DNA of 64,000 nt from an uncultured beta proteobacterium (GCA_903828235.1 CAIKLM010000122.1:45281-109280); one strand, 5' to 3'. Counted from the stretch's first letter, positions 19,082 to 28,845 are shown. Notes: generated by a model not told the origin, from the letters alone. Translations and numbers: made by a program.

Positions 19082-20086
19082 CTAGGCTCGGAAGGAGTCG
19101 CGACCCAGCCTTGCGATCAGGCGCACATAGATCAGTTCGCTGAGCAGTTCCACGAGAGTCTGGGTGACGATGACCGCGGGCAGGACCGGGAGTGCCCCGG
19201 GGACGGCCAAGGCCAGCGGAAGCACCACGAGCGAGTTCCGCGTTCCGGTGCTGAACGCGACCGATCGCCCGGCTTCAGCTTCGAGGCGAAACGACCGAGC
19301 CACCAGCCAGCCAAGCGCGGGTGAGATGACGGCGAAGGCAACATAGATGGGCACCACTGTCCAGACGGAGCCGGCGGCCGGCCCAAGTTGTGGCAAAACA
19401 GCTGCGACGACAACGAAGAGCACCAACGCTGTTGCCGGGACTGGCAACAGCCCGAGCGTCACCAGTACGCGCGACGCGACCGAGCTTCTGGCAGCCCAGA
19501 ATTGCGTCAGTGCGGCGAGCACCAAGGGCGCAACGATCAGCCATGCGAAGGCGTGAACGAAGGGGCCCATGCTGACGAGCCGGGCTGCGTCCTCGCCGAG
19601 AAACACCGCCAGATACCCCGGCAACAACAGCATTTGGGCGACGAGCAGCATCGGGGTTGCGGCCAGCAGCAGACGTGCGTCGGCACGCCCCAAGTGAGAG
19701 AAAGTGACGACATAGTCGATGCAGGGCGTGAGCAGTACCAGCAGCACGCCCAGCCGCAGCAGCGGATCGACGGGAAGGAATTGGATGAGCGCCCACACGA
19801 GAAGCGGCACGACCAGGAAATTGGCAACGAGCAGCGCGCCGAGGAAGCGCACTTGCCCAAATGCCTGCTTCAGTTCCGGCATCGGCACCTGCAGGAACGT
19901 CAGGTACAGCATCAGCGCCAAGGCCGGGTTCACGACGATCTCCAGTGCCGTCGTGCCAGGCACTGCGTAGGCCGCGGCCACTGCGGCCGCGACGGCACCG
20001 AAGTAGATGAAGATCTGCCGGTTCTCAAGCGCCTCCCTGATCAACTGCACGTTCACGTCTAACTCACTCCTGTTCAAATTGGGCAT
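19082..20086 (-). CDS. Bile acid:sodium symporter/ACR3-like 10-TM transporter (annotated arsenic resistance type)
   Basis: The protein has 334 residues and about ten membrane helices. TPCIDYVVTF carries the TM4 Cys (C122) characteristic of ACR3-like arsenite carriers. The TM9 segment reads TGTRNSLVVLPLAL, where canonical ACR3 carries a Glu (NNFELAIA), so the second key residue is absent. Substrate could therefore differ from arsenite. No arsR or arsC is nearby. The GTG at 20056 with AGGAG 10 nt upstream is a credible alternative start to the ATG at 20086. Confidence 0.75.
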   Translation of the reverse strand: MPNLNRSELDVNVQLIREALENRQIFIYFGAVAAAVAAAYAVPGTTALEIVVNPALALMLYLTFLQVPMPELKQAFGQVRFLGALLVANFLVVPLLVWALIQFLPVDPLLRLGVLLVLLTPCIDYVVTFSHLGRADARLLLAATPMLLVAQMLLLPGYLAVFLGEDAARLVSMGPFVHAFAWLIVAPLVLAALTQFWAARSSVASRVLVTLGLLPVPATALVLFVVVAAVLPQLGPAAGSVWTVVPIYVAFAVISPALGWLVARSFRLEAEAGRSVAFSTGTRNSLVVLPLALAVPGALPVLPAVIVTQTLVELLSELIYVRLIARLGRDSFRA

Positions 20087-20120
20087 CGTCGCACGGGAAT
20101 CAGGATCTGCCCGTTGGCGT

Positions 20121-21518
20121 TCAAGGCCCAGGCATCACACCCACGGTTGCTGCTGGAGTGGCTTGCACCGGAAGTTCGTACTCGGCCGACCCGTCCTTCA
20201 AGCTCATGCCGATTGAAGAGATGCCGTCGGCCGATGTGGCCAGGGGCCGCCCTCCGTGCATGCGCGCGATGGCCGCCACGATGGCCAGCCCGAGCCCGTG
20301 GTTGCGATCCGCGTGGCTGCGCGAAGGATCGCCGCGATAGAAGCGGTCGAACAAGCGCGGAAGGTGACTGGGCTCGATCGCGGTGCCGCGATTGACCACC
20401 CGGAACTGCACTTCGCCGGGCGGTGACTGGATGATCTCAACACGCACCGTGGAGCCGCGCTGCGCATAGCGTGTGGCGTTGCCGACCAGATTCGACAGTG
20501 CCCGTTGCAGCAACGGGGTGTCGAAGCTGCCTGAGGCGTCGCCGACGATCTCCAGAGCCAGGCCCGCATCCTCGAGCGCAGCTTCATGGTAGTTGCACAC
20601 CTGCAGCGCCAACGCGGCCAGGCTGGTGGTCGGAACGCGTCGTGCGATGACGCCGCGGTCCGCCTGCGACAGGAACAGCATATCGTGGACGATGCTGGCA
20701 ACGCGTTGAAGCTCCTCCAGATTCGAGCCCAGCACCTCGCGCAGTTCAGTGGCATCCCGGGCCTTGCGCAGCGCGAGCTCGGTACTGCTGATCAGTGTGG
20801 CCAGCGGGGTGCACAGCTCATGGGCCACATCGGCGTTGAAGCCTTCCATTTGCACGTAAGCCAGCTCCAGCCGGCCGAGCAACTCGTTGAACTGGGCAAT
20901 CAGCGGCTCGAGTTCCTCAGGCTGTGCGGAGCCGTCCAGACGCCTGTGCAGCGTGTCGGCAGCAAGCTGGCGGGTCTGATCCACCAGGTCGCGCACCGGG
21001 CGCAAGCCCAAGCGCACAAGAAGGAACCCGCCTGCCGACACGAGGAGCGTGCCGGCCAGGGCAGCGAAGGCGAGCGTGAACCCGATACGACGCAGCAGTG
21101 CAGCGTCGTCCCGAATGTCCAGCATCAGTTCGGCGTCGAGTGTCCCTTGCGCTGGCGCCGGCGCGGGTACTGTGAAACGCGCGACGCGCTGGTCGATCGC
21201 TGGGCTTGGCGCAGACCGCCGATAGAACTCTGAACCGTCAGACGCCCGGGTCAGTGCGAGTTGCATGTCTGGGTGCCCGATGAAGAAGTCGTCGAGCTTG
21301 TGCTTCAGGGTCGCAACGTCACCATCGCGCGCCGCCTCCGCGAGCAGGTGTCGGAGCTGCACCTGCTTTTGCACCATTTCCTCCGCCTGACGGGACTGGA
21401 AGCCCAGGTGCGTCGCGCCATACAACGCGGCACAGACCACGACCAGACCCACGAGGCTCTGCAGGGCCAGCCAGTACGACAGCCGGCGCCCCAACGACCC
21501 TATGCGGCTGCGGCTCAT
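20121..21518 (-). CDS. Heavy-metal-type sensor histidine kinase (module 1)
   Basis: This 465-residue membrane kinase has an N-terminal helix, a periplasmic sensor of about 130 residues, a second helix (about 165-185), HAMP, and a HisKA domain with H-box [12 protein letters not shown], where the usual Arg is Cys. N-box [10 protein letters not shown], and G box [13 protein letters not shown] follow. It is of the CusS/CopS/CzcS group. The start overlaps the stop of the response regulator by ATGA. It is a paralogue of the kinase at 35286-36698; both modules face a DUF4148 gene. Confidence 0.88.
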   Translation of the reverse strand: MSRSRIGSLGRRLSYWLALQSLVGLVVVCAALYGATHLGFQSRQAEEMVQKQVQLRHLLAEAARDGDVATLKHKLDDFFIGHPDMQLALTRASDGSEFYRRSAPSPAIDQRVARFTVPAPAPAQGTLDAELMLDIRDDAALLRRIGFTLAFAALAGTLLVSAGGFLLVRLGLRPVRDLVDQTRQLAADTLHRRLDGSAQPEELEPLIAQFNELLGRLELAYVQMEGFNADVAHELCTPLATLISSTELALRKARDATELREVLGSNLEELQRVASIVHDMLFLSQADRGVIARRVPTTSLAALALQVCNYHEAALEDAGLALEIVGDASGSFDTPLLQRALSNLVGNATRYAQRGSTVRVEIIQSPPGEVQFRVVNRGTAIEPSHLPRLFDRFYRGDPSRSHADRNHGLGLAIVAAIARMHGGRPLATSADGISSIGMSLKDGSAEYELPVQATPAATVGVMPGP

Positions 21519-22201
21519 ATGTCTCGCACCTCCAGCACATAACCCATGCCCCGCACGGTGTGGAGCAGGGTGCCCTCGAAGGGCGCGTCGAGCTTGCTCC
21601 GCAGGCGGCGGATGGCGACGTCGACGACGTTGGTGGCGCTGTCGAAATTCATGTCCCACACCTGCTCGGCGATCTCGGTGCGCGACAGGACTTCGCCCTG
21701 TCGGCGCACGAACAACGCGAGCAAGCTGAATTCCTGCGCTGTCAGGTCAAGCCTTTGTCCGGCACGCATCGCTTTGCGGCGTACGAGGTCGATCTCCAGG
21801 TCCGCCAGCCCGAGAACAGTCGCGCCCCCCGGGGCGCGGGCTGGGCCGGCGCGCCGCAGCAAACCCTGGATGCGCGCCAGCAGTTCAGAGAACGCGAAGG
21901 GTTTGATGAGGTAGTCGTCAGCACCGCTCTGCAGGCCGCGCACCCGATCCTCGACGCGCACGCGGGCGGTCAACATCAGCACCGGCGTCTGCTTGCTCTG
22001 CCGCAGGGCGGTAAGCAGGCTCAGGCCATCAATGCCGGGCAACATGCCGTCCAGCACCAGCAGCTCGTAGTCGGACTCCATGGCGAGGTGAAGGCCGTCG
22101 ACACCGTTGTGCGCAACGTCCACCACGAATCCCTCTTCCGTCAGTCCCTTGCGCAGGTAATCGGCCAGCTTGACCTCGTCTTCGATCACCAGCAGCTTCA
22201 T
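21515..22201 (-). CDS. OmpR-family response regulator, CusR/CopR-like (module 1)
   Basis: The protein has 228 residues. The receiver domain has the acidic pair IEDE, phospho-acceptor D51 (LVLDGMLPG) and KPF ([11 protein letters not shown]); the C-terminal winged helix has [15 protein letters not shown] and [10 protein letters not shown]. The start at 22201 (MKLLVIEDE) replaces the longer frame in the track. It is first in a two-gene operon with the kinase and divergent from a DUF4148 gene, a likely target. Confidence 0.92.
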   Translation of the reverse strand: MKLLVIEDEVKLADYLRKGLTEEGFVVDVAHNGVDGLHLAMESDYELLVLDGMLPGIDGLSLLTALRQSKQTPVLMLTARVRVEDRVRGLQSGADDYLIKPFAFSELLARIQGLLRRAGPARAPGGATVLGLADLEIDLVRRKAMRAGQRLDLTAQEFSLLALFVRRQGEVLSRTEIAEQVWDMNFDSATNVVDVAIRRLRSKLDAPFEGTLLHTVRGMGYVLEVRDI

Positions 22202-22359
22202 TGCGCGCTGCCCTCCGTGAGACCCGGCCAACAACCTGTCCGAACTGTCATCTGCCGGACCTGTCTCTGTTGGAGCGCGATTTTTAGATTACTGCTCATG
22301 CCGTCAGGCATCCCGCTGCAGGTTGCTTGCGGGAACTTCCCAACCAAGGAATGGACACC

Positions 22360-22695
22360 ATGAGCTCGTTCAAGTTTGCGTTCGCCACCGTTGCCGTCAT
22401 CACCGCCATCGCTCTGCCAGGCCTGTCGCAGGCCACGTCGCTGTACCACGCTGCCGGCGGCGAAGCCGGATTGACGTACCACCCGGATCACGCCAAGAAC
22501 GGCAAGACGCGCGCCGAGGTGCTGGCTGAACTCGATGCCGCCCGAAAGGACGGCACGCTCGCGCTGATGCAGCGCAACGCACCCCTGCCCGTCAAGAGCA
22601 CCGGTCCGGGCAAGACGCGTCAGGAAGTCATCAACGAGATGCGCAACGAATCCCCTGAAGCGCGGCGGGCACGCCTGGAATCGACTGCTGGCTGA
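22360..22695 (+). CDS. DUF4148 periplasmic protein (module 1)
   Basis: The 111-residue exported protein has a signal peptide (VITAIALPGLSQA), TSLYHAAGGEAGLTYHPDH and the family motif KTRAEVLAELDAARKDG, then KTRQEVINEM. The ATG at 22360 has AAGGA 9 nt upstream. It diverges from a CusRS-like pair and has a paralogue at 37538. DUF4148 proteins are abundant in Burkholderiales and their function is unclear. Confidence 0.82.
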   Translation: MSSFKFAFATVAVITAIALPGLSQATSLYHAAGGEAGLTYHPDHAKNGKTRAEVLAELDAARKDGTLALMQRNAPLPVKSTGPGKTRQEVINEMRNESPEARRARLESTAG

Positions 22696-22993
22696 TCGGT
22701 CGAGGATCTCGGGGCGCGGCGAACCTGGCCTGTTGTCGGGCCACCTCGCCGCTTGCGTTTTGCGGCGCCCACATGCCTCCGGGGACAACGGCGCTGCTGG
22801 TGGATGTCGTTCTGCTTCTGCACAGTGCCTTTGGTGCGATCCGACGCGCAGACTTGCCGCGCTGAGGGCGCTTCGCCCGGCCAGAGGCGTCGCCGCCGTC
22901 CCGGCGGCCTGAGTCTCTTTGGTTGCGTTGCCTGCGGCTACCGGTTTGGGCCAGCAGCAGCTTGGCCGCCAGTCCCTCGTTCGATACGTTGCT
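22696..22993. other. No intact gene; possible decayed czcC 5' region
   Basis: No supported gene. Immediately right of it, the reverse strand begins MTATYRTR, resembling the first codons of the czcC-like gene (MTPRTRTR), and the reading frame then drifts into low-similarity sequence. It may be the eroded remainder of a second czcC. Confidence 0.4.
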
Positions 22994-23181
22994 GTCATTC
23001 GATGCTCCAGTGTTGATAACAACTCACGGGAGATCGGCAAGCGGCGACACAGGGGTCGCGTCGTGCCCGGTGGCGGCCGCAGACTGCGGCAAGCACTCAG
23101 GCGCGAACGGGCTTCAGAGAAGGAAGAGACCCGCCTCGCCGATCAGGCGAGGGGCAGCCACTGAGGGCGTTCGGGTCGGGT
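22994..23181. repeat. Duplicated czcI-czcC junction, copy 2
   Basis: This stretch matches 13435-13621 through the end of czcI, the intergenic gap and the first codons of the czcC-like gene. Beyond 22994 to the left the similarity fades quickly. Confidence 0.9.
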
Positions 23182-23529
23182 CGGCGCGTATGCGCCTTCG
23201 GCTTCGTCGAGGATGGCGCTGGAGTGCGCCGCCGAGAGCAAGCCGGGCAGAGCCGACGGCAGCGTCAACATCGCGCTGCAAGTGCCGTGACAGTGGCCGC
23301 AGTCCAGGTCCATGGCGCCGGGCGCCTTGTCGCCCTGGACATCGGCGTTTGCAGCCAGATCCGCATCCGGCTCGGCGTCGCCGCCCACGTCCGCATGGTG
23401 CTCGTGCTCGTGGTGCCCGAAGTGCTTGACTGCGGCCTGGGTCTCGTGTCCGCAATACGAAGCTACGGCCGCCCAAGTGAACTGAAAAGGCAGAAGGGCA
23501 AGCAGGACGATGGCGAGGATTCGACGCAC
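23143..23529 (-). CDS. czcI: CzcI-like small exported protein, second copy
   Basis: This 128-residue paralogue of the protein at 13583 keeps the signal sequence (ILAIVLLALLPFQFTWA), YCGHE, HFGHHEHEHH, DLDCGHCHG and PERPQW. The middle is diverged. The start is taken as GTG at 23529; TTG at 23535 is possible. It has no intact czcC downstream, only the first few codons, so it is an orphan that may still act in trans on czc expression. Confidence 0.7.
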   Translation of the reverse strand: MRRILAIVLLALLPFQFTWAAVASYCGHETQAAVKHFGHHEHEHHADVGGDAEPDADLAANADVQGDKAPGAMDLDCGHCHGTCSAMLTLPSALPGLLSAAHSSAILDEAEGAYAPTRPERPQWLPLA

Positions 23530-23593
23530 GGGCAAGAGTCTAGCGGCTACAGGGTTGGCCTCGTCGCCTCCAAGGCGACCGGGCTGTGGGGTT

Positions 23594-24307
23594 TCACCAC
23601 CGCGAGGCGCGGACGCGCGCGACGTTGCGGTTCATGCGGTGGCGGATGACGCGCTCGTACAGCCAGCGCTTGAGTCCCGAGAGGTTGGAGCCGTGGCGCG
23701 CGTAGAAGGCGTCTGGGCATTCGAAGATGCCGAAGTCGTCGGCGATCCCTTCCTTCTGGATGTAGGTGTCCTCGCCGCGCCACTCGACGCCCGGCGCCGA
23801 CAGGTCGGGGGTGGCGGCGCCGTAGCCGCAGAAGCGCCGTGCCTGCGGGAAACGCCGCTGCAGGCTGGACAGATAGGGCGCATCGAGGATGAAGCCTTCC
23901 AGCGCGATCCAGCGGCCTTCCAGGCTGACCTCGACCCAGCTGTGAATGATGCGTTGCGGGGCCAGCCAGTAGGCCAGGCCGGTGATCGCGCCCTTCTGCA
24001 GCGGCTTGTCGATGGTGAAGCCGTGGAAGCGGCAGGGGATGCCCACCGCGCGCAGCAAGGCCATCAGCAGCGTGCTCTTGGTGTTGCACTGGCCGATGCC
24101 GTCGGCCAGCACCCGGGATGCCGGCAGTTCGTCGCCTTCGTTGTAGCCGAAGGCGATCTCGTTGCGGACGAAGTCGTAGACGGCGCCGATGCGGTCGTAG
24201 GGGCTGAGGTTTCGCCAGCCGCGGCTGGCGACCAGGGACTCGATGTCCGGGTGGTGAATATCCAGCAGCGGCGATGCTGCCAACAAGGGGTGCATGGCGT
24301 CGGACAT
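23594..24307 (-). CDS. Transglutaminase-like domain protein
   Basis: The 237-residue cytoplasmic protein carries a transglutaminase/cysteine-protease fold pattern: catalytic-type Cys in GIGQCNTKSTLLMALLRAVG, His in RIIHSWVEVSLEGRW, and a following acidic residue region. A strong GAGAGGAAGAAG precedes the start. It sits 13 nt downstream of the CDF transporter gene on the same strand and is presumably in the same CadR-controlled operon. Substrate unknown. Confidence 0.82.
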   Translation of the reverse strand: MSDAMHPLLAASPLLDIHHPDIESLVASRGWRNLSPYDRIGAVYDFVRNEIAFGYNEGDELPASRVLADGIGQCNTKSTLLMALLRAVGIPCRFHGFTIDKPLQKGAITGLAYWLAPQRIIHSWVEVSLEGRWIALEGFILDAPYLSSLQRRFPQARRFCGYGAATPDLSAPGVEWRGEDTYIQKEGIADDFGIFECPDAFYARHGSNLSGLKRWLYERVIRHRMNRNVARVRASRW

Positions 24308-24320
24308 GATCTTCTTCCTC

Positions 24321-24953
24321 TCAAGCGTGCGCCGGGACGGGGCGCAGTTCTGCCCAGGCCTGCTGGATGACGGAGCGCGCGGCGGTCAGCGCCAGAACTC
24401 CCATGACCGCGGCGACGGCCAGGTCGGGCCAGCCGCTGCCGGTGCCGAAAACGCCCAGCGCGGCGGCCATCACCGCCAGGTTGCCGATGGCGTCGTTGCG
24501 GCTGCACAGCCACACCGAGCGCATGTTGGCGTCGCCCTCGCGCCAGGCGTAGAGCATCGCGGCCACCGACACGTTGGCCACCAGCGCCAGGGCGCCGATC
24601 GCGCCCATCGTCACCGGCTCGGGCACGGTGCCAGCGGCGGCCGACCAAGCGGCCCGGCCGAGCACAAACAGACCGAAGGCGCCCATGGTCAGGCCCTTGA
24701 AGAGCGCGGCCCGTGCGCGCCAGGTCAGCGCCATGCCCAGCACCAGCAGCGAGATGCCGTAGTTAGCCGCGTCGCCGAAGAAGTCGACCGCGTCTGCCAG
24801 CAGCGAGACCGAGCCGGCCTGCAGGCCGCCAGCGAGTTCGATGCCGAACATCGCTGCGTTGATGAACAGGGCCGCCCACAGCACGCGGCGGTAGCGCGGG
24901 CTCTGGCTGGCGGGTGGGGCGGCGCATCCGTGGCTGCAGCAGGAGTCACTCAT
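24321..24953 (-). CDS. CDF-family cation transporter
   Basis: The protein has 210 residues, an N-terminal Cys/His motif (SCCSHGC), six membrane helices, the TM2 motif ADAVDFFGDAANY (D54, D57, D61) and TM5 motif CSRNDAIGN, which replace the HxxxD pairs of classical CDF exporters. It lacks the long C-terminal cytoplasmic domain. A MerR-type promoter (24981-25011) reads into it, suggesting induction by Cd, Pb or Zn through the CadR-like regulator at 25421. Confidence 0.85.
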   Translation of the reverse strand: MSDSCCSHGCAAPPASQSPRYRRVLWAALFINAAMFGIELAGGLQAGSVSLLADAVDFFGDAANYGISLLVLGMALTWRARAALFKGLTMGAFGLFVLGRAAWSAAAGTVPEPVTMGAIGALALVANVSVAAMLYAWREGDANMRSVWLCSRNDAIGNLAVMAAALGVFGTGSGWPDLAVAAVMGVLALTAARSVIQQAWAELRPVPAHA

Positions 24954-24980
24954 TGGGGGCTTTCGGGTGTCGATGTCTGC

Positions 24981-25011
24981 ATTTGAAACCCTGTAGCCGC
25001 TCCAGAGTCAA
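24981..25011 (-). promoter_or_regulatory. CadR/PbrR-type promoter for the CDF operon
   Basis: On the minus strand, TTGACT (-35) and TCAAAT (-10) are 19 bp apart. The dyad ACTCTG...CAGGGT fills the spacer, matching the operator class at 15791. It directs transcription into the CDF transporter gene. Confidence 0.8.
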
Positions 25012-25067
25012 GCGGCTATGCTGCGATTCGTTGGCCGTCACTCCGCGCACCTCGAGAACCCCGACCC

Positions 25068-25406
25068 ATGTTCGACTTCCTTCGCGTCACAGGACTGTTC
25101 TTCGTCACCGCAGTCGCCGAGATCGTCGGCTGCTACCTGCCCTGGCTGGTGCTGACGCAGGGCCGCCCGATCTGGTGGCTGGTGCCGGCGGCGGCGTCGC
25201 TGGCAGCATTTGCGTGGCTGTTGACCCTGCATCCCAGCGCTGCGGGCCGCACTTATGCAGCCTATGGCGGCGTCTATGTCGTCGTCGCGCTGCTCTGGCT
25301 GTGGCGCGTCGATGGCGTCGTGCCGACCCGATGGGACCTCGTCGGTGGCGCCATCTGCCTCGCCGGCATGGCGGTCATCGCCCTGCAGCCCAGGGCGGCA
25401 AGCTGA
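25068..25406 (+). CDS. ynfA: YnfA/UPF0060 family small membrane protein
   Basis: The 112-residue protein has four membrane helices with the family pattern [25 protein letters not shown] and GDLVGG-like [13 protein letters not shown]. It belongs to UPF0060, distant from small multidrug transporters; function unclear. It is divergent from the CDF gene and 14 nt upstream of the MerR-type gene. Confidence 0.88.
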   Translation: MFDFLRVTGLFFVTAVAEIVGCYLPWLVLTQGRPIWWLVPAAASLAAFAWLLTLHPSAAGRTYAAYGGVYVVVALLWLWRVDGVVPTRWDLVGGAICLAGMAVIALQPRAAS

Positions 25407-25420
25407 AGAGGGACACGGCC

Positions 25421-25903
25421 ATCAAGATCGGTGAACTGGCCCTGGCAGCACAGACCCAGGTCGAGACCATCCGCTACTACGAACGCGAGGGCCTGCTGCC
25501 GCAGGCACCGCGCAGCGAAGGCAACTACCGCATCTACGGGCCCGAGCACGTCGAGCGGCTGGCCTTCGTGCGGCATTGCCGGTCGCTGGACATGACGCTG
25601 GACGAGATCCGCGTGCTGCTGCGGTTCAAAGACGAGCCGCAGGCCGAGTGCGGTGAGGTCAACGCGTTGCTCGACGAGCACATCGGGCATGTCGCCACCC
25701 GTATCCGTGAGCTGCGCCAGCTGGAGAAGCAGCTCAAGGCGCTGCGCGAACAGTGCGTCGGCCTGCGAGACGCAGGGCAATGCGGCATCCTGAACGAACT
25801 GATGCAGGCTTCGTCACCGACGGGTGCCAGATCGGCAAGCGCTCATGTGTCTGGGGCTCATGGCAACCACGGCCGTCGTGGCCATGGCTCGGCTCCGGAA
25901 TGA
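25421..25903 (+). CDS. MerR-family CadR/PbrR-type regulator with apparent ATC start
   Basis: The 160-residue regulator reads IKIGELALAA...ETIRYYEREGLLP, with C77 (ECGEVNALLDEH), C112 and C121 (QCVGLRDAGQCG), the CadR/PbrR ligand set, and a His-rich tail. No ATG, GTG or TTG exists in frame near the conserved N-terminus. ATC at 25421 occupies the normal Met position and has AGAGGGA 7 nt upstream, so initiation at ATC is the best reading. It probably controls the 19-bp-spacer promoter of the CDF gene. Confidence 0.8.
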   Translation: MKIGELALAAQTQVETIRYYEREGLLPQAPRSEGNYRIYGPEHVERLAFVRHCRSLDMTLDEIRVLLRFKDEPQAECGEVNALLDEHIGHVATRIRELRQLEKQLKALREQCVGLRDAGQCGILNELMQASSPTGARSASAHVSGAHGNHGRRGHGSAPE

Positions 25904-26299
25904 CCGCTCCTTTAGTGGACCACCGGCTGCTGTGGGTCGAGACCCGGTGTAGACGAACGTCAGCTCTACGGCAGCCCAACTCGACCGGCAGGTCTCGGGC
26001 AACGAGTTCAGCGGATTGGTTGGCCGGACCCGACCCATTGACGACACTCAGACCAAAGATCTCTGCGGCCAAGACCGGTCATCGGCAACAGAGGTGGACT
26101 CCATCAACCGAGGCTGGGGGGGTTGCCGACACGGGAGATTGTGCAGTCGCTGAACAAGCAGCAAATCCGGTCAGGCCCGCCAAAAGTTTCCGCGAACTCG
26201 TGGCTGCCGACAGGCCGACTGTTCACCCTCCCGGTGTGTGAGCATCAAGCGATCCGTCCTTGAGTCCACTATCGCTGGAGGCAGAATCGCTTGCAGCTG
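25904..26299. other. No gene recognised
   Basis: The open frames here lack family motifs and ribosome-binding sites. The right end leads into the copA promoter. Confidence 0.5.
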
Positions 26300-26330
26300 T
26301 TGACCTTGCCATTGTCAGAACCTTGACGAT
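26300..26330 (+). promoter_or_regulatory. CueR-type promoter of copA with degenerate right half-site
   Basis: TTGACC (-35) and GACGAT (-10) are 19 bp apart. The left operator half ACCTTGCC is intact; the right half reads GAACCT where the other CueR sites in this window have AAGGT/AAGGC. Spacing and the cueR gene in the same operon support the call. Confidence 0.55.
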
Positions 26331-26361
26331 GCGCAACATCGAACAACTGCCCGAGGCTTTC

Positions 26362-28845
26362 ATGATCACCGCCGCATCCTCCGAGATCAAGCTACAGGTC
26401 ACCGGCATGACCTGTGCCTCCTGCGTCATGCGCGTCGAAAAGTCGCTCAAGACCGTGCCTGGTGTCCGGGAAGCCAGCGTCAACCTGGCGACCGAACACG
26501 CCTCGGTGCAGGCCGATGCCACCGTGACCGCCGACATGCTGGCCGCTGCCGTGCGCAAGGCCGGCTACGAGATCGCGACGACCGAGACCACGCTGCAGGT
26601 CGAGGGCATGACCTGCGCCTCCTGCGTCGCCCGTGTCGAGAAGGCCTTGCTCAAGGTGCAAGGAGTCCAGGGCGCCACGGTCAACCTCTCCACCGAGAAG
26701 GCCAGCATCCGGGCGCTGTCGACCGTGCCGGTCGCCACGCTGAAGTCGGCCATCGAGAAGGCCGGCTACACCGCGAAGGAGCTCCAGGAAACGAAGCCGG
26801 CACCGACCCCACGTCTGCCGGCCTGGTTGCCGGTCGCCGTGAGCGGCGCGTTGACACTCCCGCTGGTGCTACCGATGCTGCTGCAGCTCTTCGGCATCGA
26901 CTGGATGCTGGGCGGCTGGCTCCAGCTGGCACTGGCCACGCCGGTGCAGTTTTGGCTCGGCTGGCGCTTCTACCGCGCCGGCTGGAAGGCCGTGCTCGCC
27001 AAGACCGGCAACATGGACCTGCTGGTGGCGCTGGGCACCTCGGCGGCCTACGGGTTGTCGGTCTACCTGCTGTTCAAGCACGCAGAGCACGGCATGCCGC
27101 ACCTGTACTTCGAGGCCTCCGCGGCCGTCATCACGCTGGTGCTGCTGGGCAAGTGGCTGGAACAGCGCGCGAAGCGGCAGACGGCCGACGCCATCCGTGC
27201 GCTGAACGCGCTGCGCCCGACCACCGCACGCGTGCGCCGCGGCGACGCCGAGCTGGACGTTCCGGTGGACCAGGTCCTGGTGGGCGACCTCGTGATCGTG
27301 CGCCCCGGTGACCGCATCGCGGTCGACGGCGACATCGTCGAAGGCCGAAGCCACATCGACGAATCGCTGATCACCGGCGAGAGCCTGCCGGTGGCCAAGG
27401 GCGTGGGCGACAAGGTTACTGGCGGCGCCATCAACGCCGAAGGCGCGCTGACGGTGCGCACCACGGCCATCGGCGCCGAGACGACGCTGGCCCGCATCAT
27501 CCGCATGGTCGAATCCGCCCAGGCCGGTAAAGCACCCATCCAGCGCATCGTCGACCGCGTGAGCGCAGTGTTCGTGCCGGTGGTGCTGGTCATCGCGCTG
27601 CTGACCTTCGTGGGCTGGTTCGGCTTCACCGGTGACTGGGAACAGGCGCTGATCAACGCTGTCGCGGTGTTGGTGATCGCCTGCCCGTGTGCACTGGGGC
27701 TGGCCACGCCGACGGCCATCATGGCCGGCACGGGTGTGGCCGCGCGCCACGGCATCCTCATCAAGGATGCCGAGGCACTGGAGGTCGCACATGCCGTCAC
27801 CGTAGTCGCGTTCGACAAGACCGGCACGCTCACCGAGGGCAAGCCTTCGCTGGCCGCGGTGGTGGCGGCGGACGGCTCGACGCGGGAAGAGGTGCTGCGC
27901 CTAGCGGCAGCACTGCAGAAAACCAGCAGCCATCCGCTGGCCGTGGCCGTGATGGACCAGGTTCGCCACGAGCGCCTGCCGGTGCCCGAGGCGCACGATG
28001 CGCAGGCCCTGTCGGGGCGCGGCGTGCAGGGCATCGTGCGCGGCCAGACGCTGGCGCTGGGCAGCACGCGCCTGCTGCGCGAGTTGGGTCTCGAAGAAGG
28101 CCGACTGCACGCTGAAGCCCAGCGTCTCGAGCAGCAGGGTCGGACGGTGTCGTGGCTGGTTCAGGTGCAGTCGCAGTCCGATGCCGGCCAGCAGCGTCTG
28201 CTCGGCCTGCTGGCCTTCGGCGACACGATCAAGCCCGCCGCGGTGGAGGCCGTGTCCCGGCTGCATCAGCTCGGCATCCGCACCGTCATGCTGACCGGCG
28301 ACAACCGCGGCGCGGCTGAAGCCGTGGCAAAGGAACTGGGCATCGCCGAAGTGCGTGCCGAGGTGCTGCCCGGCGACAAGGCGGCCATCGTCAAGGAACT
28401 GCGTGAGGCCGGCGACATCGTCGCCTTTGTCGGCGACGGCCTCAACGACGGCCCGGCCCTGGCCGCAGCTTCGGTGTCGTACGCGATGGCCGGTGGTGCC
28501 GACGTGGCCACCGAGACCGCCGGCATCACGCTGATGCGCGGTGATCCGCGCCTGGTGGCCGACTCGCTGGACATCTCACGGCGCACCTACTCGAAGATCA
28601 AGCAGGGCCTGTTCTGGGCCTTCGGCTACAACGTGCTGGGCATTCCGCTGGCGGCGTTGGGCCTGCTGAACCCGGTCATCGCCGGCGCCGCGATGGCCTT
28701 CAGCAGCGTCAGCGTGGTGCTGAACGCGCTGACGCTCCGCCGCTGGCAGGGCGTCGCCCACGCACGGGCGATTTCGCCGGCAGACCCGACAGGCTCGACA
28801 AATCGGCAGCGTGGCACCGTGGCCGCCCTCGGAGAGCAGCGATGA
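26362..28845 (+). CDS. copA: Cu(I)-exporting P1B-1 ATPase CopA
   Basis: This copper export ATPase has 827 residues with two N-terminal HMA domains, each with GMTCASC (around residues 16-22 and 82-88), eight membrane helices, transport motif CPC (C441-C443, CPCALGL), DKTGT (D485), SSHPLAVAV and [19 protein letters not shown], all typical of Cu(I) ATPases. ATG at 26362 is chosen because it directly precedes the first HMA domain. It overlaps cueR by ATGA. It removes cytoplasmic Cu(I) or Ag(I). Confidence 0.95.
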   Translation: MITAASSEIKLQVTGMTCASCVMRVEKSLKTVPGVREASVNLATEHASVQADATVTADMLAAAVRKAGYEIATTETTLQVEGMTCASCVARVEKALLKVQGVQGATVNLSTEKASIRALSTVPVATLKSAIEKAGYTAKELQETKPAPTPRLPAWLPVAVSGALTLPLVLPMLLQLFGIDWMLGGWLQLALATPVQFWLGWRFYRAGWKAVLAKTGNMDLLVALGTSAAYGLSVYLLFKHAEHGMPHLYFEASAAVITLVLLGKWLEQRAKRQTADAIRALNALRPTTARVRRGDAELDVPVDQVLVGDLVIVRPGDRIAVDGDIVEGRSHIDESLITGESLPVAKGVGDKVTGGAINAEGALTVRTTAIGAETTLARIIRMVESAQAGKAPIQRIVDRVSAVFVPVVLVIALLTFVGWFGFTGDWEQALINAVAVLVIACPCALGLATPTAIMAGTGVAARHGILIKDAEALEVAHAVTVVAFDKTGTLTEGKPSLAAVVAADGSTREEVLRLAAALQKTSSHPLAVAVMDQVRHERLPVPEAHDAQALSGRGVQGIVRGQTLALGSTRLLRELGLEEGRLHAEAQRLEQQGRTVSWLVQVQSQSDAGQQRLLGLLAFGDTIKPAAVEAVSRLHQLGIRTVMLTGDNRGAAEAVAKELGIAEVRAEVLPGDKAAIVKELREAGDIVAFVGDGLNDGPALAAASVSYAMAGGADVATETAGITLMRGDPRLVADSLDISRRTYSKIKQGLFWAFGYNVLGIPLAALGLLNPVIAGAAMAFSSVSVVLNALTLRRWQGVAHARAISPADPTGSTNRQRGTVAALGEQR

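Noticed and set aside
22202-22359. CTGTC repeats in the module 1 divergent region as an operator
   Set aside because: Direct CTGTC repeats exist, but symmetry is poor compared with the boxes of module 2, so no site was called.
22198-23040. 280-aa minus-strand frame starting like the czcC leader
   Set aside because: Only the first residues resemble the duplicated czcC start; the rest is antisense to the DUF4148 gene and is not czcC-like.
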